Part shown: piece after piece, positions 17,731 to 25,339 of the stretch
How positions within the stretch are numbered: the first letter of the stretch is position 1
Layout: each line of letters begins with the position of its first letter
Assembly: GCA_026126215.1 (NCBI GenBank)
Contig: JAHCJQ010000005.1
Coordinates: 1-64,000, forward strand
DNA from: Alphaproteobacteria bacterium
GTDB lineage: Bacteria > Pseudomonadota > Alphaproteobacteria > Ferrovibrionales > Ferrovibrionaceae
Length of the DNA: 64,000 nt
Direction: 5' to 3'
Notes under the pieces: generated by a model
Told to the model about the DNA's origin: nothing
What the model saw: only the letters and a program-made list of their open reading frames with translations
Databases searched by the model: none
Made by a program: the position numbers and the translations under genes

Positions 17731-19487
17731 GACAGCTCCTCGCCGCCTTTCGCGATGGCCAGAAGTTCGCTGAACTTGCCGCCCTTCTGCGCCAGCTCCT
17801 GAGAGCTTCCCTGCTCGACGATTCGGCCGCCATCCATCACGAGGACAAGATCGGCATGGCGCACTGTGGACAGGCGATGGGCGATCACGAAGGTAGTCCG
17901 CCCGCGCATGAGACGGCCCAGCGCGACCTGCACCCTCGCCTCCGTCACCGTATCGAGCGCACTGGTCGCCTCATCGAGAATGAGGATCGGCGGATCCTTC
18001 AGCAATGCCCGTGCAATGGCGAGGCGCTGGCGCTCGCCGCCGGAAAGGCTGCGGCCCCGCTCTCCCACCAGTGCGTTATAGCCGTCCGGGTGCGACATAA
18101 TAAACTCGTGTGCCTCAGCCTGTCGGGCGGCGGCGGCGAGATCCTCATCCGTTGCGTCCGGTCTCCCGACGCGAAGATTCTCCGCGATCGTGCGATAGAA
18201 CATCGGGCTGTCCTGAAAGACGATGCCGATGTTGCGCCGGAGCGATTCCAGGCTGACGTCGCGAATGTCGATGCCGTCGATGCGAATGCTTCCCTCCTGC
18301 GGATCCCACAGGCGATGCAGCAGGGCCATGGCGGAGGATTTCCCGGCGCCCGTCGGTCCGACGAGCGCCACGATCCGGCCAGCCGGCACGTGGAAGCTGA
18401 CATCGGCGAGCGCGCGCTTGCCGGAACCGTAACTCAGTCCGACATTACGGAACTCCACCTCTCCGGCGACCCGTCCGAGATTGAGGGCGTTGGGCTTTTC
18501 CACGACCGACGAGCGCGTGTCGAGCACGCCGAAGAATTCCGCGAGCGAGGGCATCTGAAAGAACAGGCGGGCGGCGAACGCCATCGCCTGTTCGAGCCTG
18601 CCAATGAGCAGCGTGGCGAAACCCATGAAGGTCACGATATCGCCCACGCTCGCCTGTCCGCCAAGGAAGAGCCAAGTGCCCAAAAGGAAGATTGAGATCA
18701 CGGTGAGCGTGGAGGCGGCGTGGCTCAGCACCGTCACGACCGCCCACCAGGTCAGCACCGGATACTGCGCGCGCAACACCCGGTCGATGAGCTGCCCAAG
18801 CTGCTGCACCTCGAGCGCGAGGCGGACAAAACTCTGGATGAGATTGATGTTTCCCAGCGCGTCTCCTACCCGTTCCGCGAGTTCGGAATGGGACCGCTGG
18901 ACGTCGGACTGGGCCTCTTCGGTGCGGCGCACCACGATTGCACTGAGGCCGGCGAAGACGAAGAGCAACCCGACGAGCAGGATCGCGAGCCGCCAGTTGA
19001 GCAGGAAAGTAAAGGGGAGCAGCACCAGAACGGAGACGAAGGTTGCGAGATGCTCGCGGAAGAACGCAAGCCAGATGCCAAACAGATTGTCTGACCCCTC
19101 CAGCATTATTTTCAACAGACGCCCCGAATGGGTTGTCGCGTGATAGGCGAGGGGGAGCGACAGGACATGCTCGAAAAATCCTGCCATCGTGGCGAGCCGG
19201 CGCCGGTGCGCCATGCGGTCGGCATGCAGCGCGACAAGGATGTTCGCGCCGATGCCGAGCAGCCCGACCGCGCCCCAGATGCCGAGGAACATGAAGCTCC
19301 GGCTCCAGATCGCATCGCGCTCGAGCCCCTGGGCATTGGCAAGCGTGTCGATGACACGGCCGAACAGGACCGGCTCGAGGAACTGCAAGCCCGCGAGCAG
19401 CAGGTTCGCGACCGCGAGGACCATGGCAAGGCTCTTCTCCGGCGCGAGAAGCCCGATCACGCGACGATAGACTCCGACGAACCGCAT
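17727..19487 (-). CDS. NdvA/ChvA-like glucan exporter, ABC transporter ATPase/permease
   Basis: About 586 residues as a half-transporter: a six-helix exporter domain (residues ~15-310) followed by an ATPase with Walker A GPTGAGKSS, signature LSGGERQRLAIARAL, Walker B ILILDEATSALD and switch His in IAHRLSTV. N-terminal features (LLAPEKSLAMVLAVANLLLA, EPVLFGRVIDTLA) resemble the NdvA/ChvA cyclic beta-1,2-glucan exporter group. ATG 19487 follows a GTG at 19490 that is also possible. The stop overlaps the SbmA/YddA-like start by 4 bp. No cyclic glucan synthase (NdvB) is in the window, so the substrate might be a different beta-glucan or glycoside. Confidence 0.82.
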   Translation of the reverse strand: MRFVGVYRRVIGLLAPEKSLAMVLAVANLLLAGLQFLEPVLFGRVIDTLANAQGLERDAIWSRSFMFLGIWGAVGLLGIGANILVALHADRMAHRRRLATMAGFFEHVLSLPLAYHATTHSGRLLKIMLEGSDNLFGIWLAFFREHLATFVSVLVLLPFTFLLNWRLAILLVGLLFVFAGLSAIVVRRTEEAQSDVQRSHSELAERVGDALGNINLIQSFVRLALEVQQLGQLIDRVLRAQYPVLTWWAVVTVLSHAASTLTVISIFLLGTWLFLGGQASVGDIVTFMGFATLLIGRLEQAMAFAARLFFQMPSLAEFFGVLDTRSSVVEKPNALNLGRVAGEVEFRNVGLSYGSGKRALADVSFHVPAGRIVALVGPTGAGKSSAMALLHRLWDPQEGSIRIDGIDIRDVSLESLRRNIGIVFQDSPMFYRTIAENLRVGRPDATDEDLAAAARQAEAHEFIMSHPDGYNALVGERGRSLSGGERQRLAIARALLKDPPILILDEATSALDTVTEARVQVALGRLMRGRTTFVIAHRLSTVRHADLVLVMDGGRIVEQGSSQELAQKGGKFSELLAIAKGGEELS

Positions 19488-19538
19488 CACCGATACCCTG
19501 TATCCTTTTATCCAGCCGTCCGGGGCATCGCCCCGCCT

Positions 19539-20696
19539 CTAGCCGCTTTGCCCGCCCGCATGCCGGCCGAAGAGCTGCACGAAGGTGGAGCCCGGGATAT
19601 CGAGGGGTGCGGAGGAAGCCGGCGTTCTGCCCGCTTCGCGGAAGTCCAGCTCCCATGCCGAGAGACCGGACATGAAGAATCGGGCGCGCCGCCCGGCGAT
19701 GGTGTCGCCTTCGCCGGCGCCAAGGCCGACGATCTGAGGATACCAGCCGCCGCGTCGAATGAGTTCGATCGGCGGGCTCCATCCCTCCGGATCGCCGATG
19801 TCGGCGTTGAAGGAGACATGGATCCCATCCTGGCGGAGATTGCTGCGTCCGCCTGCGGTGCGGTTGAGCAGCATGACATAGAGATCAAGGGCGGTATTGA
19901 AGTGAATGGCCGGCCCCCAGAATCCGACCGGATCGGGATGCTTCCAGCTCCGTTCCACGGCAAGGATTGGCGTTGGCAGACGTCCGAGAGGGGATCGCCA
20001 TGCGCCTTCGTGCCAGATGCGCACATGGCCGACCGGGGTTTCGCGGGCGCTTGCCGGATAACGGGCGATGCAGATGCCCTGCGCTGCCTCCTCCCGCACA
20101 TAACTGGAGAAGTATAGGTAAAGGAAATCGCCGGCTCGGTCGGGCAGAACCGTGAAGTCGCCATAACCTCCGGCCAGAAATCCATTCTCGAAAGTGCAAT
20201 CGGGCTGGCTGGCGTCCGCCGCGAGAATGGTGCCGAGATCGCGCCAGTGCCATCCATCATCGTTCGAAACCGCGGCACCGATACTTGGAACGAACAGATG
20301 CTTGCCCGGACAGTCGGCCCTTTGTTCGGCGTGATACCAGCCGAACAGGTGACCCAGGCGCCCGCGCCAGGTTGCCTCGATCCATTTGCCGATCTGCGGC
20401 GTCGGATCGGCGAGGAAGCGGACCGGCCGGGTATCCGCGAAATCCGCAAGGCCGCCTGGGCTGATGCGGCGATAGCTGTGACCGATCGGCAGGTAGTGGG
20501 AGTAGAAGATGTAGAGCCTCCCCTCATGCGCATGCACCGGGCTATTGCTGTCGGTCCGCTCGAGTTCGGGCGGCTGAAGCATCAGGGGCGGGGCGTCGCG
20601 GATATCGATGGCGACCCTTCTGGTCTTGTCGAGGGTGACGGAAATGCTGGCGAGCGCCTCGCCGCCTTTACCCGACCAGTCGGAAAATCCTTGCAC
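19539..20696 (-). CDS. Predicted beta-propeller glycoside-hydrolase-like protein
   Basis: 385 residues with no family I can name firmly. The body is rich in aromatic beta-strand segments and repeated Asp/Trp turns (SPVHAHEGRLYIFYSHY, AAVSNDDGWHWRDLG, ENGFLAGGYGDFTVLPD, GFWGPAIHFNTALD, DGIHVSFNADIGDPEGWSPP). These look like the blades of a five-bladed propeller of the GH43/GH32/GH130 fold. No signal peptide is evident. The most 5' start is a GTG at 20696. It is the first gene of the operon with the NdvA-like exporter, the SbmA-like protein and the GH1 beta-glucosidase, which supports a carbohydrate role. Catalytic residues cannot be assigned by eye. Confidence 0.55.
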   Translation of the reverse strand: MQGFSDWSGKGGEALASISVTLDKTRRVAIDIRDAPPLMLQPPELERTDSNSPVHAHEGRLYIFYSHYLPIGHSYRRISPGGLADFADTRPVRFLADPTPQIGKWIEATWRGRLGHLFGWYHAEQRADCPGKHLFVPSIGAAVSNDDGWHWRDLGTILAADASQPDCTFENGFLAGGYGDFTVLPDRAGDFLYLYFSSYVREEAAQGICIARYPASARETPVGHVRIWHEGAWRSPLGRLPTPILAVERSWKHPDPVGFWGPAIHFNTALDLYVMLLNRTAGGRSNLRQDGIHVSFNADIGDPEGWSPPIELIRRGGWYPQIVGLGAGEGDTIAGRRARFFMSGLSAWELDFREAGRTPASSAPLDIPGSTFVQLFGRHAGGQSG

Positions 20697-21124
20697 ACGC
20701 TTGCCCCGTTCAAGGCCTTGCGACGCCCGGATGATCCCGCAGCGCCGGCCCCCTTGCCTTGATGCAAATCAAGCCTTTGGATGCGGGCTTTGCCTCCCGG
20801 CGATTTGTTCTCGTCGTGGCGCGTCGCCATACAGGCTCGGTTCGCGACAGGTTTCCTGAGGAACTTGCAGCAGAACTGTTGGAATCAGGTCGTCCCGAAG
20901 CATGTGTGGGGGAGCGGGCCCGTCAGTTGCTTGATGGCAGTGTTGTTCGATCCACGAATTCTACCCATCAACAATCCAAGTTCGGTCGCCAGGCAAACCC
21001 AGGCCGCTGTCTGGCCGGAAGAGACCATGCTCGCAGGTCGCTCCAATCCCAATTTGGCCGGGGGAACGAGACCAGACGGGTTGCGGTCGGGGCATGCTCT
21101 TCGCGGCGGACCTGGCGACGGTGT
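20697..21124. other. Gene-free stretch upstream of the beta-propeller gene
   Basis: About 430 bp holding open frames on both strands but no domain I recognise. It must contain the promoter of the leftward glucan operon; no clear -35/-10 or operator could be picked. Its right side ends in the terminator of the TRAP binding-protein gene. Confidence 0.5.
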
Positions 21125-21156
21125 AAAAAGAAAGGGCGCGGCAAGCCGCGCCCCTT
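21125..21156 (-). terminator. Rho-independent terminator of the TRAP binding-protein gene
   Basis: GGGCGCGGC at 21134-21142 pairs with GCCGCGCCC at 21145-21153. Read on the minus strand the stem is followed by TTTCTTTTT. It starts about 25 bp after the stop codon at 21181, so it ends the leftward transcript and separates it from the glucan operon. Confidence 0.8.
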
Positions 21157-21180
21157 CCCGTGCGTTGTTAGTGGCCTGTC

Positions 21181-22230
21181 CTACTGAGCGACCGCCGTAA
21201 GGTTGAGTTGCTTGCCGACCGAGCCGTTCCATTCCGCGACGCAGGTCGCACCGCAGCGCTTGGCCCATGCGGGGAGCACCGCCTTGAGAAGCGCCTCCCG
21301 GCGCAGTTCCTCGTCACGCTGGCTGGGTTCCGCGAGTTTCATCGTGCCGGGCGCGCCCTGACTGCAGGACTTGCCGGTGTTGCAATCGATGCCCAGTTGG
21401 TGTTCCGTCCGGTTGAGTTCCCAGATATCGTTCTCCAGCTTGCCTAGGTGGGTCTGGAAGAAAGCTTGAACCTTGGGATCGAGCGATTCCCACTTCTTGG
21501 TGCTCATGACGAAGGCAATGCTTCCCCAGGTCACCGGAAGCGAATAGACGGCCTTCGCGCCTTCGCCCCATTTGAGCTGGTAGGCGCCCAGCGTGCCGAC
21601 AATGCCGCAATCTATGACGCCGGTGACGAGTGCCTGCTGCGTTTCGCCAATCGGCATCGGAATACCCGATCCGCCGAAGTAGGCGACAAAGTCCGACTGG
21701 GTGGCGCTTGAGGTACGAACCTTCCGGCCTTTCAGGTCATTCAGGCTGTTGAGCGGTTCGCGGCAGAACAGCACCTGTGCCTGGTACGACCACAGGCCGA
21801 GCAGCTTTAGGCCTAGATCCTTCTCGTAATGTTTCGCCAGCACGGGCCGGAATGTCTCCGATACCTTGCGGAATATCTCGTAGCTTGGGCTCAGCCCGGC
21901 GAGGTCGACGCCTTCGTTCATCGGCACGTCGCCGGCCATGTGTCCAAGGAATGCGGTCGAGCCGTCGGCCACGCCACGCTGGACCAGGCGGAGCACTTCG
22001 GGTCCCTTGAGGCCGATCTCGTTGAATGGCTTGAAATCCACTTCGACGCGGCCGCCAGAGAGCTTCTGCACCTGCTCGGTCCAGAACGGACGCTCGAGCA
22101 GCCTGCTCTGGGTGGTCACGCTGATGCCGCCGATCAGCTTGAGCGACGTGGGCGGGAGTTCCTGCGCCGCCACCACGCCCGCCATGCCGAGCCCGAAAAG
22201 GAGCACTCCTCCTCCCAGCAAACCTTTCAT
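21181..22230 (-). CDS. TRAP transporter periplasmic binding protein (DctP family)
   Basis: 349 residues. The signal peptide MKGLLGGGVLLFGLGMAGVV is followed by AAQ, with cleavage expected there. The DctP fold is seen in GGRVEVDFKPFNEIGLKGPE, SLNDLKGRKVRTSSATQSD (the conserved arginine strand that contacts substrate carboxylates) and VTGVIDCGIVG. ATG 22230 is chosen over ATG 22233 because it gives a 5-nt spacing from AGGAGG. It is divergent from the cupin gene, and both promoters carry a TGTATACA core palindrome. Its membrane partners are probably the DctQ/DctM genes at 28346-30267, in the same presumed regulon. Two internal Cys-rich stretches (CNTGKSC, CGATC) are unusual for the family. Confidence 0.85.
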   Translation of the reverse strand: MKGLLGGGVLLFGLGMAGVVAAQELPPTSLKLIGGISVTTQSRLLERPFWTEQVQKLSGGRVEVDFKPFNEIGLKGPEVLRLVQRGVADGSTAFLGHMAGDVPMNEGVDLAGLSPSYEIFRKVSETFRPVLAKHYEKDLGLKLLGLWSYQAQVLFCREPLNSLNDLKGRKVRTSSATQSDFVAYFGGSGIPMPIGETQQALVTGVIDCGIVGTLGAYQLKWGEGAKAVYSLPVTWGSIAFVMSTKKWESLDPKVQAFFQTHLGKLENDIWELNRTEHQLGIDCNTGKSCSQGAPGTMKLAEPSQRDEELRREALLKAVLPAWAKRCGATCVAEWNGSVGKQLNLTAVAQ

Positions 22231-22289
22231 CATTTCCTCCTGATTGCGTTGGCCCCGATGTAACAGCCGTCTGCAAGTTGAACCATCAG

Positions 22290-22297
22290 TGTATACA
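22290..22297. promoter_or_regulatory. Candidate GntR (FCD) operator upstream of the TRAP binding protein
   Basis: A TGTATACA palindrome in the context GTGTATACAAT, 57 bp upstream of the binding-protein start. It matches the core of the perfect palindrome at 22443-22452 on the other side of the same divergent promoter region. Confidence 0.5.
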
Positions 22298-22442
22298 ATC
22301 AAGCTCAATCCAACAAGGACGTTTCCTGATCCGGTGTCTTGAAACGGGCCTGAGAATTATCAATTACTACTGGGGATATTGGATATTCTCCATCCTCCCC
22401 GGGATGCGATGCAAAATGGTGCTTCCGAAGATCGTATAGCTA

Positions 22443-22452
22443 TTGTATACAA
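22443..22452. promoter_or_regulatory. Candidate GntR (FCD) operator upstream of the cupin operon
   Basis: The perfect 10-bp palindrome TTGTATACAA lies 33 bp before the TTG start of the cupin gene. FadR/FCD-subfamily GntR proteins are known to prefer T-x-GT-N-AC-x-A type palindromes, and an FCD-type regulator is encoded 2 kb downstream in the same operon. A position overlapping or just after the promoter would suit repression. Confidence 0.6.
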
Positions 22453-22485
22453 AGATGCCAAGTTAGGGGTTCCGGAGGTTCAATC

Positions 22486-22872
22486 TTGACGACCGACAAC
22501 AGACAACTCGCCAAGACCGGCCATCTCTTCGTCCGTTCCGCGGATGTCGCGCCTGAGAAGATCACCGCCGTGGAGGGTGTCGCCGAACAGGGGCACGTCA
22601 CCGTGCGGAAGCTGATGGTGGGCGAGGAGATCCTGCTGCTCGAGGTGGAGCGCAAGAAGGGCCTGATCGATCCGGTTCACAAACACCTTGATCACGAATC
22701 GATGGGCTACCTGATCAAGGGGCGTCTGCGCCTGATCATCGGCGGCAAGGAATTCATCGCGGAAGCCGGAACTTCCTGGGTGCATCCGGTCGGCGTCGAG
22801 CATTTCAGCGAAGCTCTCGAGGACTGCCTTCAGATCGAGATCAAATCGCCACCGAAGAAGACCTGGGTCTGA
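22486..22872 (+). CDS. Small cupin-domain protein
   Basis: 128 residues forming one cupin barrel. Motif 1 appears as VHKHLDHESMGYLIKGRLRLIIGG (His-x-His and Glu metal ligands) and motif 2 as AGTSWVHPVGVEHFSE. The start is TTG with GGAGG 7 nt upstream. Single-domain cupins of this size act as small metalloenzymes or ligand sensors. First gene of a seven- to nine-gene plus-strand operon with oxygenase, racemase-like and CoA enzymes; its reaction cannot be assigned from sequence. Confidence 0.75.
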   Translation: MTTDNRQLAKTGHLFVRSADVAPEKITAVEGVAEQGHVTVRKLMVGEEILLLEVERKKGLIDPVHKHLDHESMGYLIKGRLRLIIGGKEFIAEAGTSWVHPVGVEHFSEALEDCLQIEIKSPPKKTWV

Positions 22873-22942
22873 TCCGGCCGGCCCTGCCGAGTGCGATCGG
22901 CCTCCTGAGCCGATGGACCATCAAGCAGCGGAGTGGAGCAGC

Positions 22943-23737
22943 ATGGCTCATACGGAAGGCACATGGACCAGCTTTGCGGAAGCACCACTGACGCGGGCGA
23001 ACCTGCTGGCCCTCATCGAGAACCGGATCCCGGCCATTCGCATCAGGAATTTTGCCACGCCGGAGGAATGTCGGCGATTTTCCGATGCCGTCGAGGCGGT
23101 CGGCTGCAAGTACTATAGTGTGGGGCGGAAGATCGGATACATCGGTCTTGCCCAGTACGAGTATCGCTGGAACCGGCCGAAGGCGGACTATTTCCGCGAT
23201 GCCGCGGAAGCCTACCGGCAGCAGCAGGCGCTGACCGAGCGTTCGTTCGATGCTGTTGGTCGTTTGATGGAATACCTGCGCCCCTTTACGGAGGCTGGCA
23301 TAAAGATTGCCGATGAGGCGGAATTCGGCCGCTACTATGCGGGCATCGCGCGGGTGGCATCCGAAGGTGTCGACCTGCATGCCGACTGGGCTCCGCTCAA
23401 TTCCCCCGCCTACGATATCGCCAGCATCGACGGCCAACTGGGCTGGAACTTCTACGCCGAGGAGCTGGTCGAAGGGGGCGATACGATCGTGCACAATGCG
23501 CCATGGGCCCCGGAGTGCGCTCCGGGCGAGATTCCGAAGAGCTACGGCCTGTCCTATGACATCGTCGAGGGGGCGCCGAAGTTCACCTTCAAGGCCATCG
23601 CTGGCGACGTGGTGATCTTCAATACGCGTAACCCGCATGAAATCGCCGCAGGAGTGGCTGGCCCCCGGCGCAACCGGGTCTCCATCGGCTCGTTCATCGG
23701 CCGCATGCCCGACCGCCAACTCGTGCTGTGGTCATAA
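22943..23737 (+). CDS. 2-oxoglutarate/Fe(II)-dependent oxygenase-like protein
   Basis: 264 residues. A complete 2OG-Fe(II) signature is visible: H146-x-D148 in VDLHADWAPLN, the distal His in RNPHEIAAG (about H232) and the 2OG-binding Arg in RRNRVSIGSFIG (about R245). The layout (HxDWAPxxxP, then QLGWNFY, GGDT and GDVVIFNTRNPHE) recalls the group that includes BesD-type amino-acid halogenases. Here the iron-binding Asp is retained, which predicts hydroxylation rather than halogenation. That likeness is from memory and would need a structure-based search. ATG 22943 has GGAG 5 nt upstream; an earlier ATG at 22913 lacks a ribosome site. Confidence 0.7.
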   Translation: MAHTEGTWTSFAEAPLTRANLLALIENRIPAIRIRNFATPEECRRFSDAVEAVGCKYYSVGRKIGYIGLAQYEYRWNRPKADYFRDAAEAYRQQQALTERSFDAVGRLMEYLRPFTEAGIKIADEAEFGRYYAGIARVASEGVDLHADWAPLNSPAYDIASIDGQLGWNFYAEELVEGGDTIVHNAPWAPECAPGEIPKSYGLSYDIVEGAPKFTFKAIAGDVVIFNTRNPHEIAAGVAGPRRNRVSIGSFIGRMPDRQLVLWS

Positions 23738-23746
23738 GGGGGGACA

Positions 23747-24490
23747 ATGACAGACTCGCTTGGCTGGCGGAAGAAGTTCGGCGTCCTGATTCCCTCCACC
23801 AATACCAGCGTGCAGCCGGAGTTCGATGCTATGCGGCCGGCCGGCGTCACCAACCATATCAGCCGTATCGTCATTCCGAACATTCCGCTGAACAATGACG
23901 ATGATTTCAACCGCCTGATCGAGCTTATCCAGACGGCGCAGATCGCCGCAGTAGATTCGATCATGTCCTGCGAACCTGACCACCTGGTACTGGGCATATC
24001 GGCTGAGACCTTTTGGGATGGCTATGCGGCGAGCCTGCGGCTGAAGGCCGAGATCGAGCAGCATACCGGCCTGGGCGTTTCGATGGGGTCGGACGCCTGC
24101 CGCGCCGCGCTTAATCTCTATGGCGCAAGGACGATTGGCGTGATCACGCCCTACCAGCCGGTCGGCGACCGCAATGTCGTGCGCTTTTTCGAGGAATGCG
24201 GCTTCACGGTCAGGCGCATCATCGGTCTCAAGTGTGCAAGCCCGGTGCAGATTGCCCATGTCAGCGAAAGCCGACTCGCGGAGGCGATCCGCGAAGTCGA
24301 TGGCGATGACGTCGACGCAGTGATCCAGGTCGGCACGAACCTTGCCATGGCACGTCTGGCGGCGGCGGCGGAACTCTGGCTCGGGAAGCCGGTTCTGGCC
24401 ATCAATACGGCGATTTACTGGCAGGCATTGCGCAGCAATGGGATCGCCGACAAGATCGACGGCTGGGGATCGCTGCTGGCCCGGCACTGA
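23747..24490 (+). CDS. Maleate isomerase / arylmalonate decarboxylase family protein
   Basis: 247 residues of the Asp/Glu racemase superfamily, subgroup of maleate cis-trans isomerase and arylmalonate decarboxylase (FGVLIPSTNTSVQPEFDAM, the typical N-terminus). The first catalytic cysteine region is VDSIMSCEPDHLVLGIS. The second reads IQVGTNLAMARL, where Gly replaces the Cys found in classical maleate isomerase (CTN), so only one catalytic Cys is likely. A proton-relay isomerase with two Cys is therefore doubtful; a decarboxylase or one-sided isomerase is possible. It lies 9 bp after the oxygenase gene within the GntR-controlled operon. Confidence 0.75.
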   Translation: MTDSLGWRKKFGVLIPSTNTSVQPEFDAMRPAGVTNHISRIVIPNIPLNNDDDFNRLIELIQTAQIAAVDSIMSCEPDHLVLGISAETFWDGYAASLRLKAEIEQHTGLGVSMGSDACRAALNLYGARTIGVITPYQPVGDRNVVRFFEECGFTVRRIIGLKCASPVQIAHVSESRLAEAIREVDGDDVDAVIQVGTNLAMARLAAAAELWLGKPVLAINTAIYWQALRSNGIADKIDGWGSLLARH

Positions 24491-24534
24491 GGCGGCGGAC
24501 GGATGCGTTCCGTCCGAATCACGGAGTGAACGAA

Positions 24535-25296
24535 ATGCAGTCCCGTGAGGAACAGAACGGCAGTCAGAGTGCGGTGGCCAAGGCCTATGCCGATATCAGG
24601 CGCCGTATCATTGCCAATGAGTACCAACAGGGCGAGCGGCTCAAGGAGGAGGATCTCGCCGTTGAAGTCGGTGTCAGCCGCACACCGATTCGAGAGGCGC
24701 TGCGACGGCTCGCTATCGAAGGCATGGTGGAACTGCGGCCGAACTATGGCGCCTTCGTCAGCACCTGGTCATCGCGGGACCTGGAGCAGATGTTTGATCT
24801 CAGGGCAACCCTGGAAGGCTCCGTCGCTGCCATGGCGACTCCGCGGATGAGCGCGGCGACGATCGCCGAATTGCGGGCGCTGGCGGAACAGATGGTTGCC
24901 ACAGCGGCGGTGCGGCAACCGGACGCGCTGGAGCGCATCGCGGAACTCAACGACACCTTCCATAAAATGATACTCGTCGCGGCCGAAAGCCCCCGGCTGA
25001 GCCGCCTCATGGGACAACTCGTTGAACTGCCGATCGTGCTGCGTACCTTTAACTGCTATGACGAAGAGGAACTTCAGCGCAGTCTTGGTCATCATCGCGA
25101 GCTTGTTGCCGCTTTTACGGCGCGGGACGGCGCGTGGGCAGAGGCGGTGATGCGCGCGCATGTCCTTGCAGCCAAGCATTCCCTGCTCGCGGTCCAACTC
25201 CGTCACGAGGCGGAGCAGCAGCTTCGGACGCCGGAAGCGGCCGGCCACGACAGCACGGACCTCGCGCTGGCAGCGCGCGTCGCCGGACGCGGCTAG
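24535..25296 (+). CDS. GntR-family regulator with FCD ligand domain
   Basis: 253 residues. The winged-helix GntR domain (~residues 15-80) contains YADIRRRIIANEYQQGERL and VSRTPIREALRRLAIEGMVE. The FCD domain (~90-225) has the metal-site residues in ELNDTFHKMI (Asp, His), GHHRELVAAF (His) and MRAHVLAAK (His), so it should bind a metal plus a carboxylate ligand. ATG 24535 with GGAG 8 nt upstream is preferred to the GTG at 24526. It is embedded in the operon it presumably controls. The TTGTATACAA-type palindromes at 22290 and 22443 fit FCD-subfamily operators. Confidence 0.88.
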   Translation: MQSREEQNGSQSAVAKAYADIRRRIIANEYQQGERLKEEDLAVEVGVSRTPIREALRRLAIEGMVELRPNYGAFVSTWSSRDLEQMFDLRATLEGSVAAMATPRMSAATIAELRALAEQMVATAAVRQPDALERIAELNDTFHKMILVAAESPRLSRLMGQLVELPIVLRTFNCYDEEELQRSLGHHRELVAAFTARDGAWAEAVMRAHVLAAKHSLLAVQLRHEAEQQLRTPEAAGHDSTDLALAARVAGRG

Positions 25297-25339
25297 ATTC
25301 CAATCGTTTCCATAGTTCTACGACCCAGCGGGAGTCCCG

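Noticed and set aside
20759-21268. Overlapping open frames on both strands upstream of the beta-propeller gene
   Set aside because: No family resemblance on either strand, and the frames run through an obvious terminator; left as intergenic.
22943-23737. Calling the 2OG enzyme a halogenase
   Set aside because: The iron-binding aspartate (D148) is present, whereas halogenases of this superfamily replace it with Gly or Ala to leave room for chloride.
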